Assembly (NCBI GenBank): GCA_037445635.1
Contig: JBBIKC010000001.1
Span: 1 to 64,000 of the forward strand
Source of the DNA: JBFMCC01 sp037445635
GTDB taxonomy: Bacteria > Chloroflexota > Anaerolineae > Anaerolineales > Villigracilaceae
DNA: 64,000 bases
Reading direction: 5' to 3'
The notes below the pieces were generated by a model, which worked only from the letters and a program-made list of their open reading frames with translations, did not search any database and was not told where the DNA came from. Shown one piece after another: positions 57,275-64,000 of the stretch. Numbering within the stretch: position 1 is the stretch's first letter; every line of letters starts with the position of its first letter. The translations under genes and the position numbers were made by a program.

Positions 57275-58138
57275 TTATTTCAACAATGTGGCAATCTCTT
57301 CGGGATGTTTGGCCACCCGCACGCCGGCCGCTTCCAGCGCCTTGATCTTGTCTGCCGCAGTGCCAGCGCCGCCTTCGATGATTGCGCCTGCATGTCCCAT
57401 GCGTTTGCCCGGAGGGGCGGTCTGCCCGGCGATGAACGACACGACCGGCTTGGTCATCTTCTTCGCGATGAAGTCGGCCGCTTTCTCCTCGTCCGTGCCG
57501 CCGATCTCGCCGATCATCACGACCTTTTCTGTGCGCGGGTCGTGCTCGAACATGTCCAGCACGTCAATGAAATTCGTGCCATTGATTGGGTCGCCGCCGA
57601 TGCCCACGCAGGTGGACGCGCCGATCTTGACGTTCTTCATCGCGTACAGCACTTCGTAGGTCAGCGTGCCGGAGCGCGAGACGACGCCCACGTTGCCGGG
57701 AATGGCGATGTCGCCGGGGATGATGCCCACTTTGGATTCGCCCGGGGTCAACAGCCCGGGGCAGTTCGGACCGACGAGCCGCACCCGTTTCTGGTCGAGG
57801 TAGTTGCGGACGCGCATCATGTCCTGCACCGGGACGCCTTCGGTGATGCATACGATGAGCGGGATGCCGGCGTCGGCGGCCTCAAACATGGCGTCCGCGG
57901 CGAAGCGGGCCGGGACGAAGATCACGGTCGCGTTGGCCCCGGTCGCTTCCGCAGCCAGTTTGACCGAGTCGAAGACCGGGATTTTGTCATCCAACACCCA
58001 TTCGCCGCCTTTGCCGGGCGTCACCCCCGCGACGACGTTCGTGCCGTACTCGACCATCTGCGTGGTGTGGAACAGGCCTTCGTTGCCGGTGATGCCCTGC
58101 ACAAGCAGGCGGGTGTTCTTGTCAATGAGAATGCTCAT
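57275..58138 (-). CDS. sucD: Succinyl-CoA ligase, alpha subunit
   Basis: A 287-residue CoA-binding subunit of succinyl-CoA ligase. The Rossmann CoA site is QGITGNEGLFHTTQMVEYG, and the phospho-histidine loop is KRMGHAGAIIEGGAGTA with the active-site His. The chain ends at residues typical for SucD (RVAKHPEEIATLL). With SucC it converts succinyl-CoA to succinate with NTP formation in the TCA cycle. I chose the ATG at 58138 because MSILIDKNTRLLVQG is the normal start and AAGGAAA precedes it; a TTG at 58162 is unlikely. Confidence 0.95.
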   Translation of the reverse strand: MSILIDKNTRLLVQGITGNEGLFHTTQMVEYGTNVVAGVTPGKGGEWVLDDKIPVFDSVKLAAEATGANATVIFVPARFAADAMFEAADAGIPLIVCITEGVPVQDMMRVRNYLDQKRVRLVGPNCPGLLTPGESKVGIIPGDIAIPGNVGVVSRSGTLTYEVLYAMKNVKIGASTCVGIGGDPINGTNFIDVLDMFEHDPRTEKVVMIGEIGGTDEEKAADFIAKKMTKPVVSFIAGQTAPPGKRMGHAGAIIEGGAGTAADKIKALEAAGVRVAKHPEEIATLLK

Positions 58139-58157
58139 AAAATCGTTTCCTTGTATG

Positions 58158-58199
58158 GGCAATCCTGCGTGATTGCCTGGGCGGACACATAGGCCGCCC
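58158..58199. repeat. Two hairpins in the sucC-sucD intercistronic gap
   Basis: GGCAATC-N6-GATTGCC (58158-58177) is followed by GGGCGG-N9-CCGCCC (58179-58199). The second, with ACACATAGG in its loop, resembles a dispersed repeat seen in other genomes. They may attenuate or stabilise the sucCD message. Confidence 0.5.
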
Positions 58200-58211
58200 T
58201 ACGGTCTATTG

Positions 58212-59348
58212 TTATTTTCCCTGCGCGGCTTTGACGGCTTTCTGGGCCGCGTCGACGAGGGTTTCGGCGGTGATCATCTTCGCGGAGGCTAATAATTTGC
58301 GGCCTTCTTTTGCGTTGGTCCCGACCAGGCGCACGACCATCGGCACTTTGGGTTTGACCTCTTTCATCGCGGCCAGGATGCCGCGCGCCACTTCGTCACA
58401 GCGGGTGATGCCTCCAAAGATGTTGAACAGAACGGCTTTGACGTTCGGATCGGTCAGGATGATGCGCATGGCCGCGGCGACCTTGTCCGAGCCCGCGCCG
58501 CCGCCTATGTCCAGAAAGTTGGCGGGTTCGCCGCCGAACAATTTGACAATGTCCATGCTGGTCATAGCCAGCCCCGCGCCGTTGACCATGCAGCCGATGT
58601 TGCCGTCCAGTTTGATGAACGACAGTCCATACTTGCGCGCTTCGATTTCGGCCGGGGCATCCTCGTCCGCATCGCGCATTTCGCTCAGTTCGGGATGGCG
58701 GAACATGGCGTTGTCGTCAATCAGCATCTTGCCATCCAGCGCGACCAGTTTTCCACCCTTGTTGATGATCAACGGGTTGATCTCGGCCAACGTCGCGTCG
58801 TTCTCGGTGTAACAGCGCCACAGCCCGGACAGAATGGAGCCGAAGTCGCGCCAGAGTTCGCGCGGCAGGTCAATGGATGCGGCGATGTCACGCGCCTGAT
58901 AATCGCGCAGTCCCAACAACGGGTCCACGTGGACTTTGACGATTTTTTCGGGATGTGTGGCAGCCACCTCCTCGATGTCCACGCCGCCCGCCGCCGAAAC
59001 CATAATGACAGGCTTCTTCGCGGCGCGATCGTTGGTGATACCAAGGTAGATTTCCTGCTCGATGGCGGCGGCTTCGTCCACCAGCACTTTGCGCACGGGC
59101 AGTCCTTTGATTTCCATGGACAGGATTTGCGTGGCGAGCTGTTCGGCTTCGAGCGGGTCTTTCGCAACCTTAATGCCTCCGGCCTTGCCGCGTCCGCCCA
59201 CCAGCACCTGCGATTTAATGACAACGCGGCCGCCCAACTCTTCGGCGATGTGTCTTGCTTCTTGCGCTGTGGCCGCCACTCGTCCCCTTGGAATTGGGAT
59301 GCCGTATTTGGCAAAGATTGTTTTGGATTGATACTCGTGGAGTTTCAT
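58212..59348 (-). CDS. sucC: Succinyl-CoA ligase, beta subunit
   Basis: A 378-residue ATP-grasp subunit. The N-terminal KLHEYQSKTIFAKYGIPIP is diagnostic, VVIKSQVLVGGRGKAGGI is the ATP-grasp lysine region, and the Gly-rich LDIGGGAGSDKVAAAMRII lies in the C-terminal domain. It binds nucleotide and receives phosphate from the SucD His. GGGAGAATC precedes the ATG, and an extended -10 promoter lies upstream. sucD follows after a 73-base gap that holds two hairpins. Confidence 0.95.
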   Translation of the reverse strand: MKLHEYQSKTIFAKYGIPIPRGRVAATAQEARHIAEELGGRVVIKSQVLVGGRGKAGGIKVAKDPLEAEQLATQILSMEIKGLPVRKVLVDEAAAIEQEIYLGITNDRAAKKPVIMVSAAGGVDIEEVAATHPEKIVKVHVDPLLGLRDYQARDIAASIDLPRELWRDFGSILSGLWRCYTENDATLAEINPLIINKGGKLVALDGKMLIDDNAMFRHPELSEMRDADEDAPAEIEARKYGLSFIKLDGNIGCMVNGAGLAMTSMDIVKLFGGEPANFLDIGGGAGSDKVAAAMRIILTDPNVKAVLFNIFGGITRCDEVARGILAAMKEVKPKVPMVVRLVGTNAKEGRKLLASAKMITAETLVDAAQKAVKAAQGK

Positions 59349-59392
59349 GATTCTCCCTGCAGGGTGATTTACTTTGTTGCAAAAGCAGGTGG

Positions 59393-59401
59393 ATTATACC
59401 A
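59393..59401 (-). promoter_or_regulatory. Extended -10 promoter of sucCD
   Basis: The minus strand reads TGGTATAAT (TG-N-TATAAT) with a poor -35. A transcript start about 38 bases before the sucC ATG would leave room for GGGAG. Confidence 0.6.
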
Positions 59402-59412
59402 CCGCGAAGAAT

Positions 59413-59443
59413 CATTCGCCGACAGCGCAACTGTCGGCGAATG
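59413..59443 (-). terminator. Terminator-like hairpin after the Agl23-NHL gene
   Basis: A perfect 13-bp stem (CATTCGCCGACAG/CTGTCGGCGAATG) with a 5-base loop lies 22 bases past the stop of the large minus-strand gene. Only ATTCTT follows on that strand, so the T-run is weak, but the stem is strong. Confidence 0.65.
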
Positions 59444-59465
59444 AAAAATTACATCGGCCGATTTT

Positions 59466-62400
59466 CTACGGCAAAGTCGCCGTGGGCGTTGGTTCAACAG
59501 GCACTACTTCGGTGGACGTGGGCTCAACGAGTGTTGGGCCGGTGGGCGTCGGTTCGATTGGCAGGAACTCTGTCGGCGACGGTTCGACAGGGGGGCTGAT
59601 TGTTTCGAAGCCAGGCAGAGTGAATCGCATGATGCGATTAAAGAAGGAATCGGTTACCCAGATATGCCCTTCCGCATCCACGGCGATACCCGAGGTCATG
59701 CCGAAGGTGTTGAGCGTATCGCCGTAATCGCCCCACACGCGTACCAGTTCGCCGCTGTCGGTAAATTCCATGACGCGGTAGCCCTCAGGGTCCGTGACGA
59801 AAACGTGATTCTCCGCATTGACTGCGATGAACGGCTTGTTATCTACCGATTGGCCAAACCAGCCATAGACGTCCCATTGGCGGTATGGGGTGAAGGTCAG
59901 GCCGTCCTCGGCGGGGATGAAACTCTGGACGCGCTGATTCCACGTATCGGTGACATACACGACGCCGTCCGCGCCGATGGCGATTCCGACCGGCTCGTCG
60001 AACTGACCGGGGTCGAGTCCCGCCGAGCCGAATTCCGTCAGGTAGTTCCCATTCTTGTCAAAGACCATGATGCGCTTGTTGCCGGTATCGGCGACGAAGA
60101 CGCGGCCGTCTTTATCCACGGCAATACCGCGCGGCCCCCAGAATCCCTCGATGGTGCCGGGCAAGCCATACTGTCCCCACATAGCAAGCGGCGTTCCCGT
60201 GGCGGTGAATTTCTGGACGCGGTGGTTCCAGGTGTCGCTGACATATACGGAACCGTCCGGGCCGACGGCGACACCCCAGGGTTCGTTGAATGTTCCGATG
60301 GGCGCGGAATCGGCAGATATGTTGGCGTCGCCGAAGGCGCCCCACTCGTGCAGGACCGTCCCGTTCGTATCCAGATGCAGGATGCGGTGGTTGCGCGAGT
60401 CGGCGGCGTAGAATGTGCCGTCCGGCGCGAAGGCCAGCCCGCGCGGCGCATTCAGGAAAATGGGTTTTGCCTGGGTACCGTCCAGCACCACATCGGCTGT
60501 CAGGTCAACGACTTTGCCCAGGGTGGGATCCTCAGCCTGCGACGAGACAGACGGGCCAACGCCGTAATTCCAGATCTGCGACGCAACATCCTTGCGTATG
60601 TAGAGGCGCATCAGATCGGCGGGATCCCATTGCGCGAGCGTGAACCTGGCCGTGTTCGCTGCGGGATCCCTGGCGGCAAGCGCCTGTCCGTAGCGGGTAA
60701 AGTCGCGGTTGAGCCAGATGTCAATGATGCCGGCGCGCATGTTTGGGTCTGTGAGCGAGTTGCAGATGGGACTGTAATCCCTGGATTTGTTCCAGCGATA
60801 AAAACCAAGCAGGCCGCGGCAGGCATAGTTCTCGTCGAAGGGCAGGTTGGGGTCGCGCGGTGTGCTCAGGGTGAAATAATCCTGGTTGGGCCACCACATG
60901 CGAATGTAATCGAAGCGGTAGTAACCATCGCCAAGGGCCGCATCAATCTTGTCGAAATTCTTCTGATCCACGATCACGATCACCGCGTCCCGCAGCGAAC
61001 GCGTCGGCACGTCGAACGAGCGCTGGTTGGTGTAGTCGCGCAGGTACCAGACCACCGGCCAGGAGACGCCTGTGTCGGGCTGGCTGGCATCGTAGGCGAT
61101 AGCGACATTCAATCCGCCGGTCGTGCGCCGCGAGATTTCCGCTGCCTGCGCCATGATTTCTTTCACGCTGGTCGCGGCGTGCGCGTAAACCAGATATTCG
61201 GTAGCGTTGTCATAGTTGATGTACGCGGCGCGGAACGAGGCGCGCGCGGTCAGAATTGAAAGAATGGCGAAGAGTGTCAGCGTCATCAAGCGTGCGGCGT
61301 GGCTGGAACTCCAATTGCGTAAAAGGTAATAAAGTCCCGCCGCGCTTGCAGCCGCCGCCAGAGCCGGCAGGAGGAAATCGCCGGTCGCCTGCAATTGCTC
61401 GAGTGACTGTCCCTGGAAGGGCGGCGTCGGGCCGCTCAACGCGATCAGGCTGGCGGACATGCTGGTGAGGAACACGAACATGGCGGCCAGCGTGAGCCAG
61501 GGATGCCGCTGACGCAGTCCCTCCCAATCGGTCGTGGTAATGACATGGTTAAGTCCCCACCCGGTCAGCAAGATCATCGGCCAGGCCATGTGGACGGTGA
61601 GCCAGGGCATCTTTTCGCCCGCGATTGTAAATGCCACGATACTCGACACCGACCACCAGATGAGGAGATTGGTCGTATTGCCGAAATTCGCTTCGACCGT
61701 TTCCCACTCCGCGTCGTTCTGGACGGGCGGGACAGCGCGTCCCAACCGGCGGCGCAGTACAACGACGATTGCCAGCACGCTTCCCAGCGCGGGCAAAAAT
61801 TCGTAGATGGGGATTTGAATCAGGATGTAGTAATACCAGGGCTGACTGCCGCGCTCCACACCCTGCTGGACCAGCCAGTAGCCGAGCGAGCCGATGATGC
61901 CGGTGAAAAAGCCTGCGCTATTCGTAAAGACCGTTGTAAACAGGACTGTGAATATGCTCCAGAAAAGCAGATACGCCTTCCACCATACGTCCCGATTCCA
62001 CAAGACACCGATGAAGATGGAAAGCAGGAAGGCTGGAATGATGAACGCGCCCAGGCGGAAAAGATCAACCGAGGTGAGCGTGTTGACCTCGGCTACTTCG
62101 GTGGGAATCTTCCAATGGAAGATCTTTAACAGGAATGGTGTAAGCATGGGCAGGACGATGGTGCCGATCATAATGAGAAGGTCGAATGACCGCTCGCCTC
62201 GAACGGCGTTCCATCCATAACCGCGCAACAGGAAGTAGGCGGCCGCCGCGAATGCCGCGATTCCGATTCCACTCAAAATAACAGGCAGGGACGGGCCGCC
62301 TTCCTCCGTCGCCAGCGGAGTGAGGGCGCCCGGATCGGCGGGCGCGGCGGTTTCTGTCGCCGATAAGACGCCTGGTCCTTGACCAGCCCGCCCAAGGATG

Positions 62401-63113
62401 AAAGCAAATGCGATGAGTGCAATCCCTGCTGCCAGCGCGACGATGAACCGCCTGTAATCGCTTTCATGATCTGGCCAGGATTGCCGCGTGACGCGCGCGA
62501 TGAAATTAGCGGCGAGAAAAAGCAATGCCTGCGCTGTGTAAATGAACGAAGTCTCTTTTGTGGTGAAGTGGAGAAGCAGGGCGGCGGTGACAAGAAAGAT
62601 ATACTTTTTACTGCCCGTTTCCAGGTAACGAAGTATGGCATACAGCATCAGCACACCCGAGAAAGCCGCGAACGCCTCGTTGCGGGTGTAGCGTGAGTAA
62701 TACAGCATGTAAGGCGAGATGACCATCAGGAAGGCCGCGGTCAACGCGCCGACCTTGCCCAGATAGCGCCGCCAATACCAAATCATCCAGATGGCGGCGA
62801 CCCCGAACAGCGCCGCGGGAATGCGCGAGGTAAAATCGTTCGCGCCGAACAGGAAATACACCAGCGCCAACATGTGGAACTGGCCGGGGCCGTGCATCAT
62901 TGGGCTGTGCTGATAGCCCTGGCCGCGGTAGAGAAGCCAGGAGAAATATGTATGCAGGCTTTCGTCGTGACTCATGACACGCGAGCCGAGATCGTAAAAA
63001 CGAGTGACAACCGCGAGGACCAGCACCGCGGCGAAGATCGCAATTTCGCGCGTGAAGGCCGGCAGGGCAGGGTGGAGTGGACGGTCGAGCCAGGATCGAG
63101 TTTCGGTGGACAT
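59466..63113 (-). CDS. Agl23/TIGR03663-family membrane glycosyltransferase fused to NHL repeats
   Basis: A protein of about 1215 residues. The N-terminal part (about 20-620) has 12-13 transmembrane helices and the GT39-like start DLGSRVMSHDESLHTYFSWLLYRG with the Asp-Glu pair used for metal and lipid-linked sugar; the LTAAFLMVISPYMLYYSRY block fits the TIGR03663 (Agl23-type) family. A segment of about 250 residues follows, then five to six NHL-type blades (about 870-1170), each with a 'GVAVGPDGSVYVSDTWNHRVQ' pattern, and a Thr/Pro-rich tail (PTPTGPTLVEPTSTE). AGAGG precedes the ATG at 63113; the longer frame to 63209 runs through the promoter. The propeller probably lies outside the membrane and may bind glycans or proteins. 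Confidence 0.9.
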   Translation of the reverse strand: MSTETRSWLDRPLHPALPAFTREIAIFAAVLVLAVVTRFYDLGSRVMSHDESLHTYFSWLLYRGQGYQHSPMMHGPGQFHMLALVYFLFGANDFTSRIPAALFGVAAIWMIWYWRRYLGKVGALTAAFLMVISPYMLYYSRYTRNEAFAAFSGVLMLYAILRYLETGSKKYIFLVTAALLLHFTTKETSFIYTAQALLFLAANFIARVTRQSWPDHESDYRRFIVALAAGIALIAFAFILGRAGQGPGVLSATETAAPADPGALTPLATEEGGPSLPVILSGIGIAAFAAAAYFLLRGYGWNAVRGERSFDLLIMIGTIVLPMLTPFLLKIFHWKIPTEVAEVNTLTSVDLFRLGAFIIPAFLLSIFIGVLWNRDVWWKAYLLFWSIFTVLFTTVFTNSAGFFTGIIGSLGYWLVQQGVERGSQPWYYYILIQIPIYEFLPALGSVLAIVVVLRRRLGRAVPPVQNDAEWETVEANFGNTTNLLIWWSVSSIVAFTIAGEKMPWLTVHMAWPMILLTGWGLNHVITTTDWEGLRQRHPWLTLAAMFVFLTSMSASLIALSGPTPPFQGQSLEQLQATGDFLLPALAAAASAAGLYYLLRNWSSSHAARLMTLTLFAILSILTARASFRAAYINYDNATEYLVYAHAATSVKEIMAQAAEISRRTTGGLNVAIAYDASQPDTGVSWPVVWYLRDYTNQRSFDVPTRSLRDAVIVIVDQKNFDKIDAALGDGYYRFDYIRMWWPNQDYFTLSTPRDPNLPFDENYACRGLLGFYRWNKSRDYSPICNSLTDPNMRAGIIDIWLNRDFTRYGQALAARDPAANTARFTLAQWDPADLMRLYIRKDVASQIWNYGVGPSVSSQAEDPTLGKVVDLTADVVLDGTQAKPIFLNAPRGLAFAPDGTFYAADSRNHRILHLDTNGTVLHEWGAFGDANISADSAPIGTFNEPWGVAVGPDGSVYVSDTWNHRVQKFTATGTPLAMWGQYGLPGTIEGFWGPRGIAVDKDGRVFVADTGNKRIMVFDKNGNYLTEFGSAGLDPGQFDEPVGIAIGADGVVYVTDTWNQRVQSFIPAEDGLTFTPYRQWDVYGWFGQSVDNKPFIAVNAENHVFVTDPEGYRVMEFTDSGELVRVWGDYGDTLNTFGMTSGIAVDAEGHIWVTDSFFNRIMRFTLPGFETISPPVEPSPTEFLPIEPTPTGPTLVEPTSTEVVPVEPTPTATLP

Positions 63114-63149
63114 AGGCCTCTGAGTTTTCTCTGATAGGAATTCGGACTG

Positions 63150-63178
63150 ACTATACTTCAAACGGATGGTTCTTGCAA
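63150..63178 (-). promoter_or_regulatory. Promoter of the Agl23-NHL gene
   Basis: On the minus strand TTGCAA (63173-63178), 17-base spacer, TATAGT (63150-63155). The predicted start lies about 30 bases before the ATG at 63113. Confidence 0.7.
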
Positions 63179-63233
63179 GAAACCGAAGGAATATTATTCG
63201 TGTAGCCAATACAACACAACAAAACCAATCCCA

Positions 63234-64000
63234 TCAACCCATACCACCAACAACACCAGCCAGCTGACCACACCCCGCGCGAATTTCAATCCCGCGCCGC
63301 ATTCGGATCGTGCACCGGACCCCGGCCTGCTCCAGCGATTCTTTGAAGGCCCGCGCCCGCTGACGCGTGGTCGCCGCGCCGCTGTAGCCGGTCGTCGGAT
63401 TCAAAGGAATAGCGTTGACGTGGCACAACAACCCCTTCAGCAGGGAGGCGAGTCGGCGCGCCTGCTCGGGCGTGTCGTTCACTTCGTTGATCAGCGCCCA
63501 CTCAAATGTAATTCGCCGCCTGGTTTTATTGACATAATAGCGGCAGGCATCTATCAATTCCACAATGGGGTAGCGCTTGTTCACGGGCAACATGCTCAAG
63601 CGCAGGTCGTCGTCCGCGGCGTGGAGCGAGACGGCAAGATTGACCTGACGATTCTCGTCTGCGAAACGCCGAATCACCGGGACCAGGCCCACGGTCGAGA
63701 CGGTGAAGCGGCGCGCACCGAAGTTGTATCCATCGGCATCGTTCAGCCGGTCAATGGCGGCCATGGTGTGGTCGTAGTTGTGGAACGGTTCGCCCATGCC
63801 CATCACGACCACGTTGGTGACTGTCTGGCCCTCGGCATGGAGCAGGCGCGCGTAGTACATCACCTGCGCCACGATCTCGCCGCTCGTGAGATGACGCTTG
63901 AAGCCCATCTGCCCGGTGGCGCAGAAGACACAGCCCATGGCGCAGCCCGCCTGCGAACTGATGCACAGTGTGCGGCGTTTATCGTAACGCATGAGCACGG
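63234..64000 (-). CDS. rlmN: 23S rRNA (adenine(2503)-C(2))-methyltransferase RlmN, 5' end outside window
   Basis: The visible 255 residues are the radical-SAM core and C-terminus of RlmN/Cfr. The cluster motif is CAMGCVFC in SSQAGCAMGCVFCATGQMG. VVMGMGEPFHNYD, NLAVSLHAADDDLR and the late RGIEIRAGCGQL with the catalytic methyl-accepting Cys are diagnostic. It methylates A2503 of 23S rRNA and A37 of some tRNAs. About 90-100 N-terminal residues are outside the window. The frame continues to the last base, so the internal GTG at 63998 is not the start. RlmN, not Cfr, is expected for a core gene, although the two cannot be separated here. Confidence 0.95.
   Translation of the reverse strand, partial: VLMRYDKRRTLCISSQAGCAMGCVFCATGQMGFKRHLTSGEIVAQVMYYARLLHAEGQTVTNVVVMGMGEPFHNYDHTMAAIDRLNDADGYNFGARRFTVSTVGLVPVIRRFADENRQVNLAVSLHAADDDLRLSMLPVNKRYPIVELIDACRYYVNKTRRRITFEWALINEVNDTPEQARRLASLLKGLLCHVNAIPLNPTTGYSGAATTRQRARAFKESLEQAGVRCTIRMRRGIEIRAGCGQLAGVVGGMG

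Overview
The window reads as a chromosomal piece of a high-GC, Chloroflexota-like bacterium, most plausibly class Anaerolineae. That placement is inferred from several features: lipoproteins with Thr/Pro-rich linkers and an 'A-Ala-Thr-Ile' type start of the mature chain, multi-GAF sensor proteins in tandem, an Agl23-type membrane glycosyltransferase fused to NHL repeats, type 2 IPP isomerase next to a polyprenyl synthase, and a zinc-ribbon threonine synthase. No 16S gene or other direct marker lies in the window. Coding density is high, no gap exceeds 300 bases, and many neighbouring genes overlap by 4 bases (ATGA).

Layout. 1-1601: 3' part of typA. 1647-8522: a minus-strand homogentisate (tyrosine) catabolic operon, hppD-fah-lipoprotein-degenerate GGDEF-hmgA, followed by a beta-lactamase-fold hydrolase and an SH3-like lipoprotein. 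8626-14481: housekeeping and accessory minus-strand genes (YwaF-like membrane protein, PHB-depolymerase-like esterase, YbaK deacylase, NUDIX, pirin, lipoprotein, deoxynucleoside-kinase-like protein). 14597-21334: secreted glucose/sorbosone-dehydrogenase fusion, nitrilase, then the ROK-EamA-MmuM gene run. 21122-26225: trmFO, M28 peptidase, histidine kinase, hflX and a small membrane protein. 26273-31202: a plus-strand three-gene phosphorelay (GAF kinase, receiver-kinase, winged-helix regulator).

31199-53298 is the most unusual region: about 22 kb of closely spaced or overlapping minus-strand genes that look like one operon. From its 5' end it encodes two stand-alone receivers, six large GAF sensor proteins without any kinase domain, an orphan ParA ATPase, a 1444-residue hybrid histidine kinase with two receivers, a threonine synthase fused to a receiver domain, and an EamA/DMT transporter. 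I infer a many-inputs, one-kinase system whose only evident output domains are an amino-acid biosynthetic enzyme and a possible exporter. A tRNA-Gly(CCC) gene with a consensus promoter and a strong terminator sits just upstream.

53541-64000: isoprenoid genes (polyprenyl synthase, IPP isomerase), a truncated HAD gene, a DUF5674 pair, acyl carrier protein, sucCD, the large Agl23-NHL membrane protein and the C-terminal part of rlmN. Several small dispersed palindromic repeats lie at gene ends and, in two cases (pirin, idi-2), appear to supply the last codons. Several genes have a -10 box only 6-9 bases before the start codon, which suggests leaderless transcripts.
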